A stretch of DNA of 64,000 nt from Polytrichum commune. Its lineage: Eukaryota; Streptophyta; Polytrichopsida; Polytrichales; Polytrichaceae. This document shows positions 23,010 through 34,499 of this stretch, piece by piece. The DNA lies in the NCBI GenBank assembly GCA_950295325.1, contig OX485807.1, positions 12,303,001 through 12,367,000 on the forward strand. The letters are read 5' to 3'. Both the position numbers and the translations under genes were made by a program. The notes under the pieces were generated by a model. The model was not told the origin of the DNA. It searched no databases and saw only the letters and a program-made list of their open reading frames with translations. Each line of letters starts with the position of its first letter. The first letter of the stretch is position 1.

Positions 23010-24240
23010 GTACATTGGGTAAGTGGGGTGGGTTGGTCCTTAAAGTGTGGTCTGGGATTAGGAGGATGGTCATAGGTTGTGGATAGTAGTAAGTTGTAAG
23101 TCGTGCTCATTTAAGAGTCTATGCTAGCTTCTATGGTGGTGGTGGTGGTGGCAAGGGAGAGAGGGGGAGGCTTGAGCTAGCCCGATTCCTTGTCATATAT
23201 GTGGCATGTTTGTGCGAGTGGCACCAAATATGCAGTTGCATGAATGGGGCATCAGAAGGAGCATAGTGTCGCAGGGCACATAAGTGGAGAGCATAAATAC
23301 AAGTGCTTAATGTTGAACTTGATGAGGGGGTGGCCCAAGGTTTGCGGTTTGAGGGAGGCGTGCGAATGTGCATGTTCAAGTTTGATGTGCAAAGGGGTGG
23401 GTTGGGGGTTGTTTGTCATTGTACCATTCTAGAAGCCATGTGATTTATGCAAGGAAGGTTTGTTTGGGTGGTTGGATTGTGCGTCATTATAAGTGGGATA
23501 TGTGAGTGCTTGTCGGCCTTAGTCGAGGGGGCGGGGGGAGGTGAGCGGCTACATATATATACACACACACATATATATTCCTTTTAAGGAACACAAATGC
23601 ACTTTTGACAACTGCAACTGAATAAAGGGAAGTCCGGAATTTGTTGAAGGTTTACTGCCGATCTGCTAATGCAACACAAAACATTTAACGATGGAATCCT
23701 GATAACGAGAAGATGAAGAAGAAGAAGAAGAAGAAAAGTAACCCAAGTAACCAGCCACAGATCGACTGGAGTGGGCATTGGCCTTCAAGGGATCGATAAG
23801 CTTGCTGCTTCTGCGGTGGTGCAACCAAGCAACGTGTGGGGCGGGGCGACTCTGTCAAGAACAGGCTGTGTTGGTGGTGGTGCAGCCCAACTCCTGCATT
23901 TGGCCACATGGCTGCACTTATAGGAGGCCAAGCCACGACAAAGGACCCTTCCTCCCCTTCCCTTCCTCCCCATGCTTGTGAGGGAGTGAGTGACACTTGT
24001 ACTGCCCCCCCCACACTTACGTTTCAATGTAGACAACCACTTTGATAAGTTTGATCATCTGCTCACGCCCCCCTTCCTTCCCTTCCCTTCCCTTCCCTTC
24101 CCTTCTAGAATTTGATTATGCTGCCGTGACTTAGTATAGCGGTAGTTATTGCATTGTCAAAAAACCACTTTCTACTATATATTAAGAGCATTCGATCTTA
24201 ACCCCCAGTAACTTAATAAATGGCCGCCCGAGGAGGGCTT
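23010..24240. other. GC-richer anonymous sequence with simple repeats
   Basis: It contains a (GGT)n-like stretch (about 23131-23150), an AT/AC tract (23550-23577), (AAG)n (about 23711-23736), C8 (24005-24012) and (CCCTT)n (about 24068-24105). Overlapping frames on both strands at 23685-24045 have the same low-complexity composition and no domain I recognise. Confidence 0.45.
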
Positions 24241-24264
24241 GTGATGGTTGAAACCTTCAATGTG

Positions 24265-24510
24265 CATGGGCGCTCGATATGTGGCCCCATAATATTTTGG
24301 CCCATAATATTATGGGCATAATCGGTGGATTTTGGACTAGTGTTTGCTAGTCCAACCGGTTACATGTTGGCATACTCCATTTTTTCTTTATTGAATTTGG
24401 GTATATTCTATAAATTCTTCTAAAATGATCGGTAATTTTTCTGCGATCTTGAACTTCAACCGGTTTGTTTGTAATTGACTGCCGGTTCTCCCCGATGATT
24501 GCCCCGTACG
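24265..24510 (-). repeat. Dispersed AACCGGTT-rich repeat D, copy 1
   Basis: The reverse complement is collinear with 37235-37475: GGGGAGAACCGGCAG, AAACCGGTTGAAGTTCAAGA, ATTTTAGAAGAATTTATAGA, CATGTAACCGGTTGGAC, CAAACACTAG. No TIR, TSD or coding frame was defined. The palindrome AACCGGTT recurs within the unit. Confidence 0.7.
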
Positions 24511-26840
24511 TAATCCATGCGGGGGTTCATTAATTGAGTTCGTAAATCATGTTTTATGTAGTCATGTGTTTAGAACCTCACTCTATGCATTGTCTTATGT
24601 CAGGGAGAAAAGAGAAACGATATATTCATATAAGACATTGATGATCAAAGCACGACGTATATATTTTTGTAAAAGGCCACCCAAGTTGCGTTATTGAACC
24701 TTAAGTCTTTGATCACATCAAAGTGTTTTTACTTATTAAAATAATGCACTGGAAGGTAGGGTTGCTCTTGACATGATTAGCGAAAAGAAAGTATGTAGCT
24801 CACGTGCATTTTTTCCCTTTTTTTGGTTTGGAGAGGACTAGTGTGGGCCTCTTAGAGGCTTAGGGGTTAAAACCTCCAAGATGCAAGGGGCTCAATATGC
24901 AACCTACATGTACAATCTAGAGGCGAGTCTTAACCAAGTCTTGAAATCACATTTCCATATTTATGGGTTTCAAACTTTGATTAGATCGTTGTTTAATGTC
25001 AAGGAGGAAACTAACATATAGTCATAGGTGATAATGATGATCCAATATTCAGTATGTAATTTGCATCCAAGAGCAAGCTTGGGGTTTATGGTGTCTATAT
25101 GAACTTGTCCGTTGTGGATGAAAGGACTTCAATAGAAACGGATGCCCTGTAACTTAAAGGGTTTATTCCAATTGAATCCAATTACATGAATCAACGGTCT
25201 TTGATGTTATTTTCATAGTCAAAATATTTAATATGATTGTTTATATGCTAGAAAGTAGTTTGTTATGTCAAATTCATAGCTTTATTTCTACCACGTCTTT
25301 ACCTTCAAGGGCATAAATGTTGTGTATTTGAACCCATATCTTCCATTCCATTAAAATCACTACCCCATTTAGAATTTGTATCTGATGACTTAATTGATTT
25401 CACAAATGTTGATTTCCTGCATAAATGACTTTATTTGGTAATTTGTAGATCTAATGCATGTTCTTTGTTTCCACGTCGAGGCCCAAATAAGGCCTCGTGG
25501 ATGCTTAAAGGTTAGATTCAAATTTAGCAGTATTTGATGAGCTTACTCACCCAATAATATGGACATTATATAACATGATAGGATTTAATTGGTAACAAAG
25601 ACCAATGTTTTCAAGGTAAATTAACAACGTCGTATACAATACAAGTACTTGGAAGGGGTGTGGGGCCCTCAACCTCCACGTGAAAGCATCTTTCTTAGTC
25701 CTTAATTCATTTGGTACTATTTGTTGGCCTTTTGTCTCTATCTATTTCATTTAGTTTTCATAAAATAAACAAAACTACACAAACCTCCATAAAGCCGTTA
25801 ATTGCACATTATGTTTTAGTGTTGAAAAAGATACATGGGCTCTCCTCTCAACACACATGTGTATAAACACCTTAAAGGTCTAACAATACCAAGGCATAAC
25901 ACTCAGGGGGTCCACACATTGTAGAGATTCGAAATGACATGAATGGGAAATAATGCTAAGACCCCCTGACTTTTATGATAATTATTTTTAGGGGTATTTT
26001 TTTTGGCATTATCCCATCGCTTGCAAGTATATCATTTGACCAAATAGATTGAAATTGATCTTCAAAACTTGCGTGAATCTTTAAACTAAAATGCCTAATT
26101 TTTCCTTCGAAATTTTATAGAGTAATGACAACACATAATGAATACATCTTTTAAAACATCACATGTGCACAAGGTTTAACGTGTATGTATTTTTTTTTAA
26201 TTTGTCATATTAGTGGTAAATATAAATTAGGGGGTCAACTCGCACCCACTCACATCAATTGGGTTCTCTACAATTGAGTGCAACCCTTGGGTCATGACAA
26301 CACACGATACATAGCAAACATACTAAGATCGTGTCCACAAACCAAATTTTAAATTATAATAAATGCAATCACATACAAACAATAAACCTTTAGACTACAT
26401 GATTCCATCATTGAGTATATGAAGCTCATATGTAGTGCTACAAAATGCACATGTATGCCATAAAAAGGTCATAAGTATTTTGGGCACTCCCGAAGGTGCC
26501 CCAAACACCTTAATATGCTCAATCCCGGGAACTAACCCCTTGCATCCCCGGACTTGATCCCCTTTATACTTAGAACCAACCCCCTTTGTGCTTTGTTGGA
26601 CTCTTGGCTAGAGTTCTCTCTCTCTAGTGTACAAAATGGCTAGAATAGGCATTGACAAGCCACCCTAAACCCACCTTGAACCAACTCAAGATAGAGTGGA
26701 GCTTGTTGACCTATCCTACATGGAGGTAGCATAGGTTGCTATGAGGTGGCGCCACTTATGGCACCTAAAACCGTCACTCCATGGGCCTAGGCACTCCTAC
26801 ACCATAGGTAAGAGAGTGTTGTCAATTGAGAGGCGTTTAT
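24511..26840. other. No recognised feature
   Basis: The stretch is AT-rich with no frame of note, no TIR pair and no tRNA-like box. Nothing supports a gene in it. Confidence 0.5.
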
Positions 26841-26879
26841 TGGTGTTGGTTTTGGGTGGGGTGTTGATTTGAGCCCATG

Positions 26880-27120
26880 TACCTTATTTCCTCAACATAA
26901 TTTTGGAACTCATACCATATAGAACATGCACTTATTTGAAATTGGGACCACCTAAGAAAAGTTGAGGAATCAAACAAAGTACCACATCCAAAAAAATAAA
27001 TTGTGATTTCAGTAATTTTTTGCAAAAAGATACGAACAAAATTTAGCAAGCATTTTCAAGATGTGTAGGAGGTTGAAGAGAAATGTGTTATGAACAAATT
27101 TTTGGAGCTTGATTATGCAA
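26880..27120 (-). repeat. Single satellite-like monomer related to those at 5.6-6.0 kb
   Basis: Read on the minus strand it shows ATCTTTTTGCAAAAA, GATTCCTCAACTTTTCTTAG, GAGCTCCAAAAATTTGTTCA and AACACATTT in the same order as the monomers at 5620-6010. It lies alone, without the GGGCAGC ends of family M. Confidence 0.5.
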
Positions 27121-27649
27121 ATGAAGAAAACTTTTGTGGGCATAATGTGTGACTAAAAATGTTTTTTTAACAATCAAACATAACACCATCACCAACCAAA
27201 AGCAATTGATATGGAGTTGTTACACAAAAGATACAGATGAATGCATACAAGAGACCCTCATCTGAAGTTCACATATCCCACATGGATTGTGGATGCCTAA
27301 TGGGGAGGGGTTTTATACCAATTCTTAAAATGAATTCAATGTGAATTATGAACACTTACTACCTATTGACTGATTAATGATAATCCACGAGATTGTAAAG
27401 AAATCATATTTTTCTAAGGAGATCTTTAAATTACTATTTAAAAGTGTTGGACCCACTTTGGGAGAATCAATTATTTGGCAGAAGTGTGTAGGATCAGATG
27501 TATGCTGAAGGTGTTTCCATGTAGGCCGTTTGCCCACTAGAGTAGAGGCGTCCATAACCGATCACTTAAGTGATTATGTGCCAAGTTTGGAGAAGTATAA
27601 GGCTGTGCAATTTATTCCCATGTAGGAAAATAGAAAAAAGAAGAGGATT

Positions 27650-27905
27650 GCAAATTTTTCAATAATTTCATTCCTTAAATTGAAATTTTGAAGCCAAAAG
27701 TTGGCATGAACATATTATTAATGTCTAGAGTCTGCCATAATGGCTCCTTTTAACTATCCATCCCTCCTCACTTTAGAACTCAAAACCATGATATGTGTCA
27801 TGGCACTATTGGTTCTAGCCCGATCAAAATTCAGTCCCAACCTCATCGAAATTACGGTATCTTATAGATTGCCAATGTGGTCCTAGTCGGAAATAGGGGT
27901 TTATG
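27650..27905 (-). repeat. Dispersed repeat H, minus-strand copy
   Basis: Reverse complement of the repeat at 4270-4575, with the same order of words. It ends just before the tandem duplication at 27911. The two copies differ by many substitutions and small gaps, so neither is recent. Confidence 0.6.
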
Positions 27906-27910
27906 TTTAT

Positions 27911-29075
27911 AGATTCTAGAAAATAATGGGTCGGAGGTGTTCACATGTAGTCAAGGACAAGCCGCCATCCAACCACATTTTGGTGGTCCACTAGAATGTG
28001 GAGGGCCGTGGACATGGGCTACTAGACTCCATGTGTCCACTAAAGAATCTTCAACCTGCAAGTGCCAATCGACGAAGGATTAAAAACATGGTTTTAGAAG
28101 GAGGAGCATGTTTCAACCTAGAGGAGGAGGTTAGTAGATGGGCCCAGATTTGGGAAGATGGTAGTAGCTAGTTGGCATAGACAAACCCTACTCCACCAAA
28201 TACCCTCCACATTTGGGTGGGTTTGTCCTTATTCACACAAGAATTTGGTGGGCAAGCGGCCGACATGGAATCCTACCCTTAGAGTACTCACTCAAGGTCT
28301 ATGTTGCTAAGGGTGAGTTTCATATAGCCTACTTGCCCACTAGATTCTATACAATAGTGGGTTGGAGGTGTTCGCATGTAGATAAGCATAAGCCACCAAC
28401 CAACTACATTTTGGTGGTCTACTAGAATGTGGAGGGCCATGAACATAGGCTGCTAAACTTTCATGCACCCACTAAAGCACTTTTTAACCTACAAGTGCCG
28501 GTCACCAAAGGATTGAGACCGGTTTTAAGAGGAAGAGTTTTTAACATGGAGGAGGAGGTGAATAGGTGGGCCCGGATTTGAGAAGCTGGAAGTAGCTACA
28601 CTAAATATGATATTTAATGTCACCGATTATAATTGTCTTGCTCGTTACTAATTGTAAACCGCGGTATGGTGTCACCAACACTAAGTGTTAACCCAACATT
28701 ATTTGTCATTCTTTGTAAAAACATTGGGGCATTATAGATTTACAGTGTTGCAATTACTATCACTTACCAAGTGATTTTCATCCAGATTTCAATCCCCCAT
28801 GACAATATTTCATCACAAGTTGCTGACAAGAGAAGGTAGAGTCTTTTTACCAATGGATGAACTCATCCATCATCCATGACAATATTTGTTCACTTATTCA
28901 TAAGAAGTGTCATCCAAAAATGTACCACGGTGACATTAAATATCATATTTAGTGTAGGTGGCACATACAAACCTTACCCCACATGATTCCATCTGCATTT
29001 GGGTGTGTTTGTCCTTGTTCCCATTGAAACCTAGTGGGCGAGCGGCCTACATGGAAACTCACCCTACTTCACATG
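27911..29075 (+). repeat. Tandem duplication, 431-bp period, second unit carrying a MITE
   Basis: Unit 1 (27911-28341) and unit 2 (28342-29075) both begin AGATTCTA and share CCACTAGAATGTGGAGGGCC-like, CAAGTGCC, GGAGGAGGTTAGTAGATGGG-like and ATTTGGGTG words. Unit 2 is longer because a 356-bp type B MITE sits at 28599-28954. The corresponding point of unit 1 reads AGTAGCTAGTTGG without any insertion. Frames inside (28213-28425) are not kept open in both units. Confidence 0.8.
28599..28954. mobile_element. Palindromic-TIR MITE, type B, 356 bp, with a natural empty site
   Basis: The left end is CACTAAATAT-G-ATATTTAATG and the right end ATTAAATAT-C-ATATTTAGTG. It interrupts unit 2 of the tandem duplication: AGTAGCTA before it and TAGGTGGC after it, against AGTAGCTAGTTGGC in unit 1. 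Only TA is therefore duplicated (28597-28598 and 28955-28956). This fixes both the element boundaries and the target size. It is non-coding. Confidence 0.9.
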
Positions 29076-29216
29076 TTCAATAATTGTAGAATAATCCAAG
29101 TTACAAGGGAATAAATGCTCGTCGTCTAATGTTTGCAAAACACACCACTTATTGAGGGTATGTTCATATTTGATAAGTCCCTCACTTCTAGGAGATTGTA
29201 GCTGCGGGAGGGAGGG

Positions 29217-29432
29217 AGGGAATTATCATATACAACCATACCTCTCATTCATCCAACATAAGAGCCCTAAAATAGTATGCAACCCAAAGGTTATTATTTA
29301 AAATGTTGATTTAACACCGGAATTATCTCTAAAAACCCAAATTAGTGTACTCAGAGGTCATTTGAGATGAATTGGCAACAAACCTATGTTGGATGGATGA
29401 GAGGTATGCACATATACAATAATTTTGTGTCT
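29217..29432. mobile_element. E-family MITE, about 215 bp
   Basis: The left end GGGAATTATCATATACAACC leads into ATACCTCTCATTCATCCAAC; the right end is the inverted version (GTTGGATGGATGAGAGGTAT then GCACATATACAATAATT). The TIRs are more than 40 bp long. The inner right half matches 48200-48290 in reverse complement (GGTTTGTTGCCAATTCATCT, CAAATGACC). I could not settle the target duplication. A 64-codon minus-strand frame inside is judged chance. Confidence 0.75.
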
Positions 29433-29579
29433 TTGTAAGGCTAGGGATTTGTGAGAACATAGTGAATTTATGGGTGATTGTTTTTGAATGAGTTGACTCC
29501 AAAAGTAACCTCATAGACCCCAAATCAATGTCGAAGAACCTACCGGAATGAATCGGCCCTCAATATCATAGAGCACTTA

Positions 29580-29953
29580 GGGCCGATTTACACTATGGTG
29601 GAGAAGGCCTCCGGTCGGTCAAGAATGCTTGGCCAAGACATGGTTATATGAGGCAAATGATGGATGTGCCGGAGAAGAATTAAAGGCAATAAAATATTTT
29701 TATTGAGATGGGCTTCTCCGGCCTCTTGAGGCCGGACAAGAAACTCCTCCTCCGGAGAAGCCCAACTCCAAAAAGTGTCGCCATGTAGGCGGCCATGTCA
29801 TTTTATTATCCATGAGAAAAGTTCATCACCATTGTTTTCTTCACCCAGTGTAAACACCCACCGGTCAAGAGTTGGATTTTCGACCAATCACAATTGAGAA
29901 ACGCCCTTTTTTTCATGACCGGTGGACTTCTCCACTGTAGTGTAAACCGGCCC
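29580..29953. mobile_element. PIF/Harbinger-like MITE, 374 bp, complete (family K, copy 3)
   Basis: The left TIR GGGCCGATTTACACTATGGT and the right end CACTGTAGTGTAAACCGGCC with a final C pair over more than 35 bp, continuing GGAGAAG and CCGGTC on each side. TTA flanks both ends (29577-29579 and 29954-29956). The interior differs from copy 2 but shares ACCAATCACAA near the right end. It has an internal hairpin of GGCCTC/GAGGCC words. It is non-coding. Confidence 0.88.
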
Positions 29954-30131
29954 TTATTTTCACTAGAGCCATCCATCGTGTAATGAAAACATAGTGAATT
30001 ATATTAAAGCTTGTAAGTGACTTTTTAAAATGATTAGGCTTTGAGAGCAACATTAGAGACCCCGAATTAGTGTATCATGGTCTAGCTAGAACTAAATAAG
30101 CCCTCAATCTTAAAGAGGACTTGTTTTACAC

Positions 30132-30440
30132 CACTAGATATTGTATTTGACGTCACATGGTATTTTACGTCACGGCTGTAACTTTTGTTAGTGACACTCT
30201 CTATGAACAAGCTCACAAATACTATCCTCCCAACTTACTTTCAGTTCATCCAAACGCCAATCGTTGAAACCAAAGTTTGGTAGAATCCGCATCCTAACAA
30301 ACGCACGATGAAATTCATCCATGGATGAAAAAGCACATAGGAATCTATTGATAGTAATCTCAACATTGTAGATCTATAATCCCCCGGAAACATTTACAAG
30401 GAACAACAAACAATGGTAGGTGAACAATTTAGTGTTGGTG
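30132..30440 (-). mobile_element. Palindromic-TIR MITE, type B, reversed and missing one end
   Basis: The left end CACTAGATAT-T-GTATTTGACG is a mutated TIR. The interior is the reverse complement of type B: GATAGTAATCTCAACATTGT, AGATCTATAATCCCCC, TTTAGTGTTGGTGACAC. The other TIR is lost near 30440. Divergence is higher than in the 28.6-kb copy. Confidence 0.65.
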
Positions 30441-30459
30441 ACACTAAGCGAGTTAGTTC

Positions 30460-30755
30460 ACACTTAGTAAACCCTCCCATTGGCTCCATTAAAACCCCTC
30501 CCGTTTTTTCACTCTGCCCCTTCCTTTGTTACGGGATTGGCCAAGGGATGAGTGAGTGTGGGCATATAATCCGAGGGAGCCATTCAGAGCTTTTGTGGTT
30601 GCACCCCATTCGTCCACACCGGATCGCTTCCTCAAAAGAAAAAGTGCCTCAATCCTACTGCAGTGGAAGGGAACGTGTTCATAGCCTTGGGAACTCTCAA
30701 GGGAACGCCCGATGCAGGTCTCCGGGTTTCGTTCCCCGACACCTAGCCATTGAGG
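30460..30755 (+). other. GC-rich patch with a weak tRNA/SINE-like box
   Basis: TAGCCTTGGGA followed about 30 bases later by CCGGGTTTCGTTCCCCG resembles the A and B boxes of a tRNA-derived SINE. Frames on both strands (30413-30919 plus, 30489-30770 minus) have no recognisable domain. I do not call a gene here. Confidence 0.3.
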
Positions 30756-30759
30756 ATTT

Positions 30760-30843
30760 GGACGAACCAACCCCTACACTCGTTCTTTGTTGGATGTCTA
30801 CACCCTTGTCTCCAAGGAACCAGTGTACGGGTTGTTTCGCCCC
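30760..30843 (+). mobile_element. 84-bp fold-back element (family G, copy 1)
   Basis: The ends GGACGAACCAACCCCTACAC and GTGTACGGGTTGTTTCGCCC are inverted repeats, enclosing TTGGATGTCTACACCCTTG. The same unit occurs at about 37155-37222 and, reversed, at 38734-38815. No target duplication could be fixed. The entire element is nearly one hairpin. Confidence 0.7.
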
Positions 30844-31098
30844 AGCCCCCATTGAGGTGGTTTTTGGTGATAAAAATAACCACATCTTATACGTTTGTTG
30901 TCAATTCACCTTGGTTTAGTATTACTAGACTGATTTGGGGTTTTTGATTTGGTGTTGATATGGTTTGAAGTAGTGATCTTTAGGTTTTATATACCAGTCC
31001 ATGTTTTCATCCTCCCCTTTTGGTGTGCATAACGTTATTAAGGTGTGTGCAATCGTTCATGTGGGGTTCGAGAATGTAACCATGGGATGCAACAACTA

Positions 31099-31420
31099 CA
31101 CGAAAAAATGATGTTTAGTGTTTGATTATATTTAATGTTGTTACCACCCTACCTTGCTCAACACTAATTTTTCAATTCCTTGGCGATTAGTGGTAGACGT
31201 TAATGTGCCATTATCTTCTCTACTGCCACCTCCCTTCTTGTGAAGCATGGGTTTCATATCCTTACTAACTCGAAATTCAAACATGCAACTCCCACATATT
31301 ACCATGGTTAATATTTAGTGTTTCAGGTTACATTTGATGTAACTTACTTTCATAGGGTGATTGACATTTAGTGTATGCGTTCGTATTTAGTGTTTCAAAC
31401 ACTAAATATCCTTTCTAGTG
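31099..31420. mobile_element. Palindromic-TIR MITE, type C, 322 bp
   Basis: TA at 31097-31098 and 31421-31422 flanks the ends CACGAAAAAATGATGTTTAG and CACTAAATAT-C-CTTTCTAGTG. The interior is collinear with 10567-10870 (TTTGATTATATTTAATGTTG; CATAGGGTGATTGACATTTA). An insertion of about 20 bp (around 31216-31240) distinguishes it. It is non-coding. Confidence 0.8.
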
Positions 31421-31575
31421 TAGTGTAGATTCAAACTAAACGATGCACATTGGTTACTAATGTTATGTCCCTCCTTAATCAACACAAATTTCAAATATGA
31501 GGGGCATGCGCTAAACATTTTAATTTAGTGAAATAATCGTTTGGAACGTATTGTTTGAGACCATGTTTTCCACTA

Positions 31576-31791
31576 CTCCAAATATGATATTTAGTGTGAC
31601 TTACTATTTGGATTTACACGGTGCTATATCTTTTACGATTGAAATCATTTTTTATCAAGTGAAGTAGTCAATGTTCTATAATGTCCAAACTACCAATTTA
31701 ACATTTGTTGATAAAATATGAGATGTATAGTAAATAGATATAGCATTGTGTAATTCCAAATAGTAAGTCGCACTAAATATCATATTTAGTG
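31576..31791. mobile_element. Palindromic-TIR MITE, type A, 216 bp
   Basis: TA at 31574-31575 and 31792-31793. Left end CTCCAAATAT-G-ATATTTAGTG, right end CACTAAATAT-C-ATATTTAGTG. Just inside each TIR is a TGACTTACTATTTGGATTTA-type word in inverted orientation, so the inverted similarity exceeds 45 bp. It lies about 150 bp from the type C copy at 31099-31420. Confidence 0.85.
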
Positions 31792-31794
31792 TAG

Positions 31795-34468
31795 TATATG
31801 TTGGAAAATTGTTTGGAATTACATGGTATTATAAAATCTAATTAAAGGATAGTGGTTTTTATTAATAAAACAAATGTATGCGACAAATTGAACTTCTCGA
31901 AGATGGATCGTACCAATTTTATAAGCATGTTGTTCGGGACTTTGTTGTCTAAGTACATGTGTTCTACTAGTGTTTCTAATACACACATCCACATGCAAAG
32001 CCAATGCTTGCACAAGGGTGGTAGCGAATAGGACAAGGCCATGATCATTGGACAAACGTGTCTAACTTGAGCTTGTGTCATCCCACCCTCATCACAACTC
32101 AAAAGCTATCTTGGAAAAGAATAAACTAATCGCTCTCATTCTACAAGGCCATGAAGCAAGCGTTTTGAACAATAACAACGTTAGAGAATTGAGGGGAACC
32201 CATCATTACAAGGAAACCTTGGGATATACAAAATCCCGACATCAAGATAGTATTTATTATTATTAAAAAAAAAGTGCCATGACTCATGCCCTCTTCGCTA
32301 ATTGTCAGTGTGATACTATTTGTCAAGATAAGTAAAATTTTGAATTGAAATTTATGAATCCAAATAAGAAAGGAAGACAACGTACCCATTTGCAGTGGAG
32401 GTAGAGCCCTTAAGCGTACCACACCACCACGGAAGTTCTAGGCTTATTCTTTTTGCCTTAAAATCAATGTGTATTTTTGACAAGTTTCAGTTGGCAAAAG
32501 CTGATTTTTTTTAGCCATGGACAACTTCAAATCCAAAGTGTCATGTGATGTTTTCGAAATAAGAATAAAATAAATGTCATTGAGATCTAAACCTCATTCT
32601 AAAACGTCGCCTCATTTTTTAGTTGTCTAATAGTACGTGTCATTCCAAGTTCTAACATGCCAATTGACGTGTGAACTTTTCCTTCACAAGTCATACTACA
32701 CATCAAATTCTAATTGTGCATTCTGGTAGAAATTTTTACTGGGTGCAAGTTTTTGCGTGTCAAATGTCCAAAACTTGCAAAGTGTGTATATAGAGAGAAA
32801 CATGGAACCAACTATAAATTGGGGTCCGTGGTGTCTATGTAAACTTCACCCATTGTGGATGAAGGGGCTCTGGTAAACACAAGTCTTCCACAAGGTTGAG
32901 GGCCGATGCATTCCATCTTGGAGTCCATTGAATTGATTGGGATCTCTAATGCCATTAAGGGAGTCAAATGGTGTAAAATAGTTGTTTTCAACCTTTGTTC
33001 CATGCGTTTTCGCCTTGCTAACATACGAGTTTATGTAGACACCAAGAATCCCTAGCAATCAAAATGGGGAGTCGGGACTCAAAGGAGGTATGAATGTAGG
33101 TCTTGGTAGTAAAAGGTACTTAAAAGTACGCCTTTTGATTGAAGAAATTTAGTATGCCATAGCCCTAGCCTCCTTTGGTAAGATTACTTCACGTATGTGC
33201 AAAGTCAATTTCACGAAGGTTCCAAGCTTGTTCATGAACCTTCCAACCAATGTTACCAAAGCATTCTACCAATTTCATGGACCTTCTAAATTAGTTCATG
33301 ATTCTTGTAAACCGACTTCACATGTTGCACACCTCAATTACATGATAGTGGACCTTTACCTCTAGCAACCTCATGAATCTTCCAAACCAATTCATAAATC
33401 TTTTTCGCACTCTATAGATTTTCATATTTTGAACTTCTCATTTTGCATTCTTTGTTGTCTCGGTGTTCATTGGCTCCTCTTGTTTTGTGTTTACTTGAAA
33501 GCCTCTAGCCTTGGTGTCGACTTTTCATTGGTCTTTGATTATAGTACCTCAAAGCTAGAAGCAAGCAATGTCAGTTCTTCTTTGGTCTTTGATTATTGTA
33601 CATCAAAGAAAGCAACACAAACCCAATGTAGTCGGAGTGTTCGATCTCGTGGACTTGAGAGTGTAATGTGATTGTGGGAAGAGTGTTGGCATCATGAGCA
33701 AAACAAAGAACAAGGTTTATGTGAAATACATATATACGATTTATGAAATTGATTTTGTGAAGTCATGAATATGGGTACGAAATCATGAAATTGTTCACAA
33801 CATGAAGTGAAATTTGGTTGAAAAATCAATATTTATATTATTATTTATATAGTGAAATTGGTTCATGATTCCAATGAAAATTGGTAGAACCAATTGCCAA
33901 ATTGGTTTGTAAAACCATGAAATTGGGTTTGCACTTGTGTGAATTCGTCTTACCAAAGGAGTCAGTGCATGAAAGCAATGTTCAAGATTGAAGTCTTCAA
34001 TGCCCTGCAAACGCGATTTGGCCCTTCAAAATATATCTCTCTCAAAACAACTCTTCAAAACCCAACCCCAAATCGAAAATGAAGACGTCACTTGAAGTCC
34101 TCCATATAGTCTGCCTGCCACAAGAACCAACAAGCATAGGGCATCGTCACTACAAGAAGTGGAGTTAAATGGTCGATTCTTAATTCTTCACATTATACTG
34201 GAAACATATACCATATAATTCATGCACAAGTTTAATATGGGTTTTGTATTTCATTTCTATATTCTTAGATTGACGTCTTGGTTTTGAACCAACCCTTCAA
34301 CTTAAGGGCTGAAATTTGAAAACCCTTCAAAATGAAACTCATACGAGGGCTTCAATCTTGAACACTGCATGGAAGTTAAGGAGCCAGCCTCAAAAGTTTT
34401 GGGAACTCTTATGGCAAAAGCATCTTATCTACAAAACCTAGACTCATGGAAGCCTTTTTGGATCTAAT

Positions 34469-34499
<31 letters not shown>

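Noticed and set aside
23685-24045. Overlapping frames on both strands as a gene
   Set aside because: They derive from simple-sequence and GC-rich DNA, with no motif and no preference for one strand.
30413-30919. The 168-codon plus-strand frame as a gene
   Set aside because: It runs through a fold-back element and a SINE-like patch, is also open on the minus strand, and its composition follows the GC-rich DNA.
34149-34162. CACTACAAGAAG as a CACTA transposon start
   Set aside because: No partner terminus or subterminal repeat was found; a 12-base match alone is weak.
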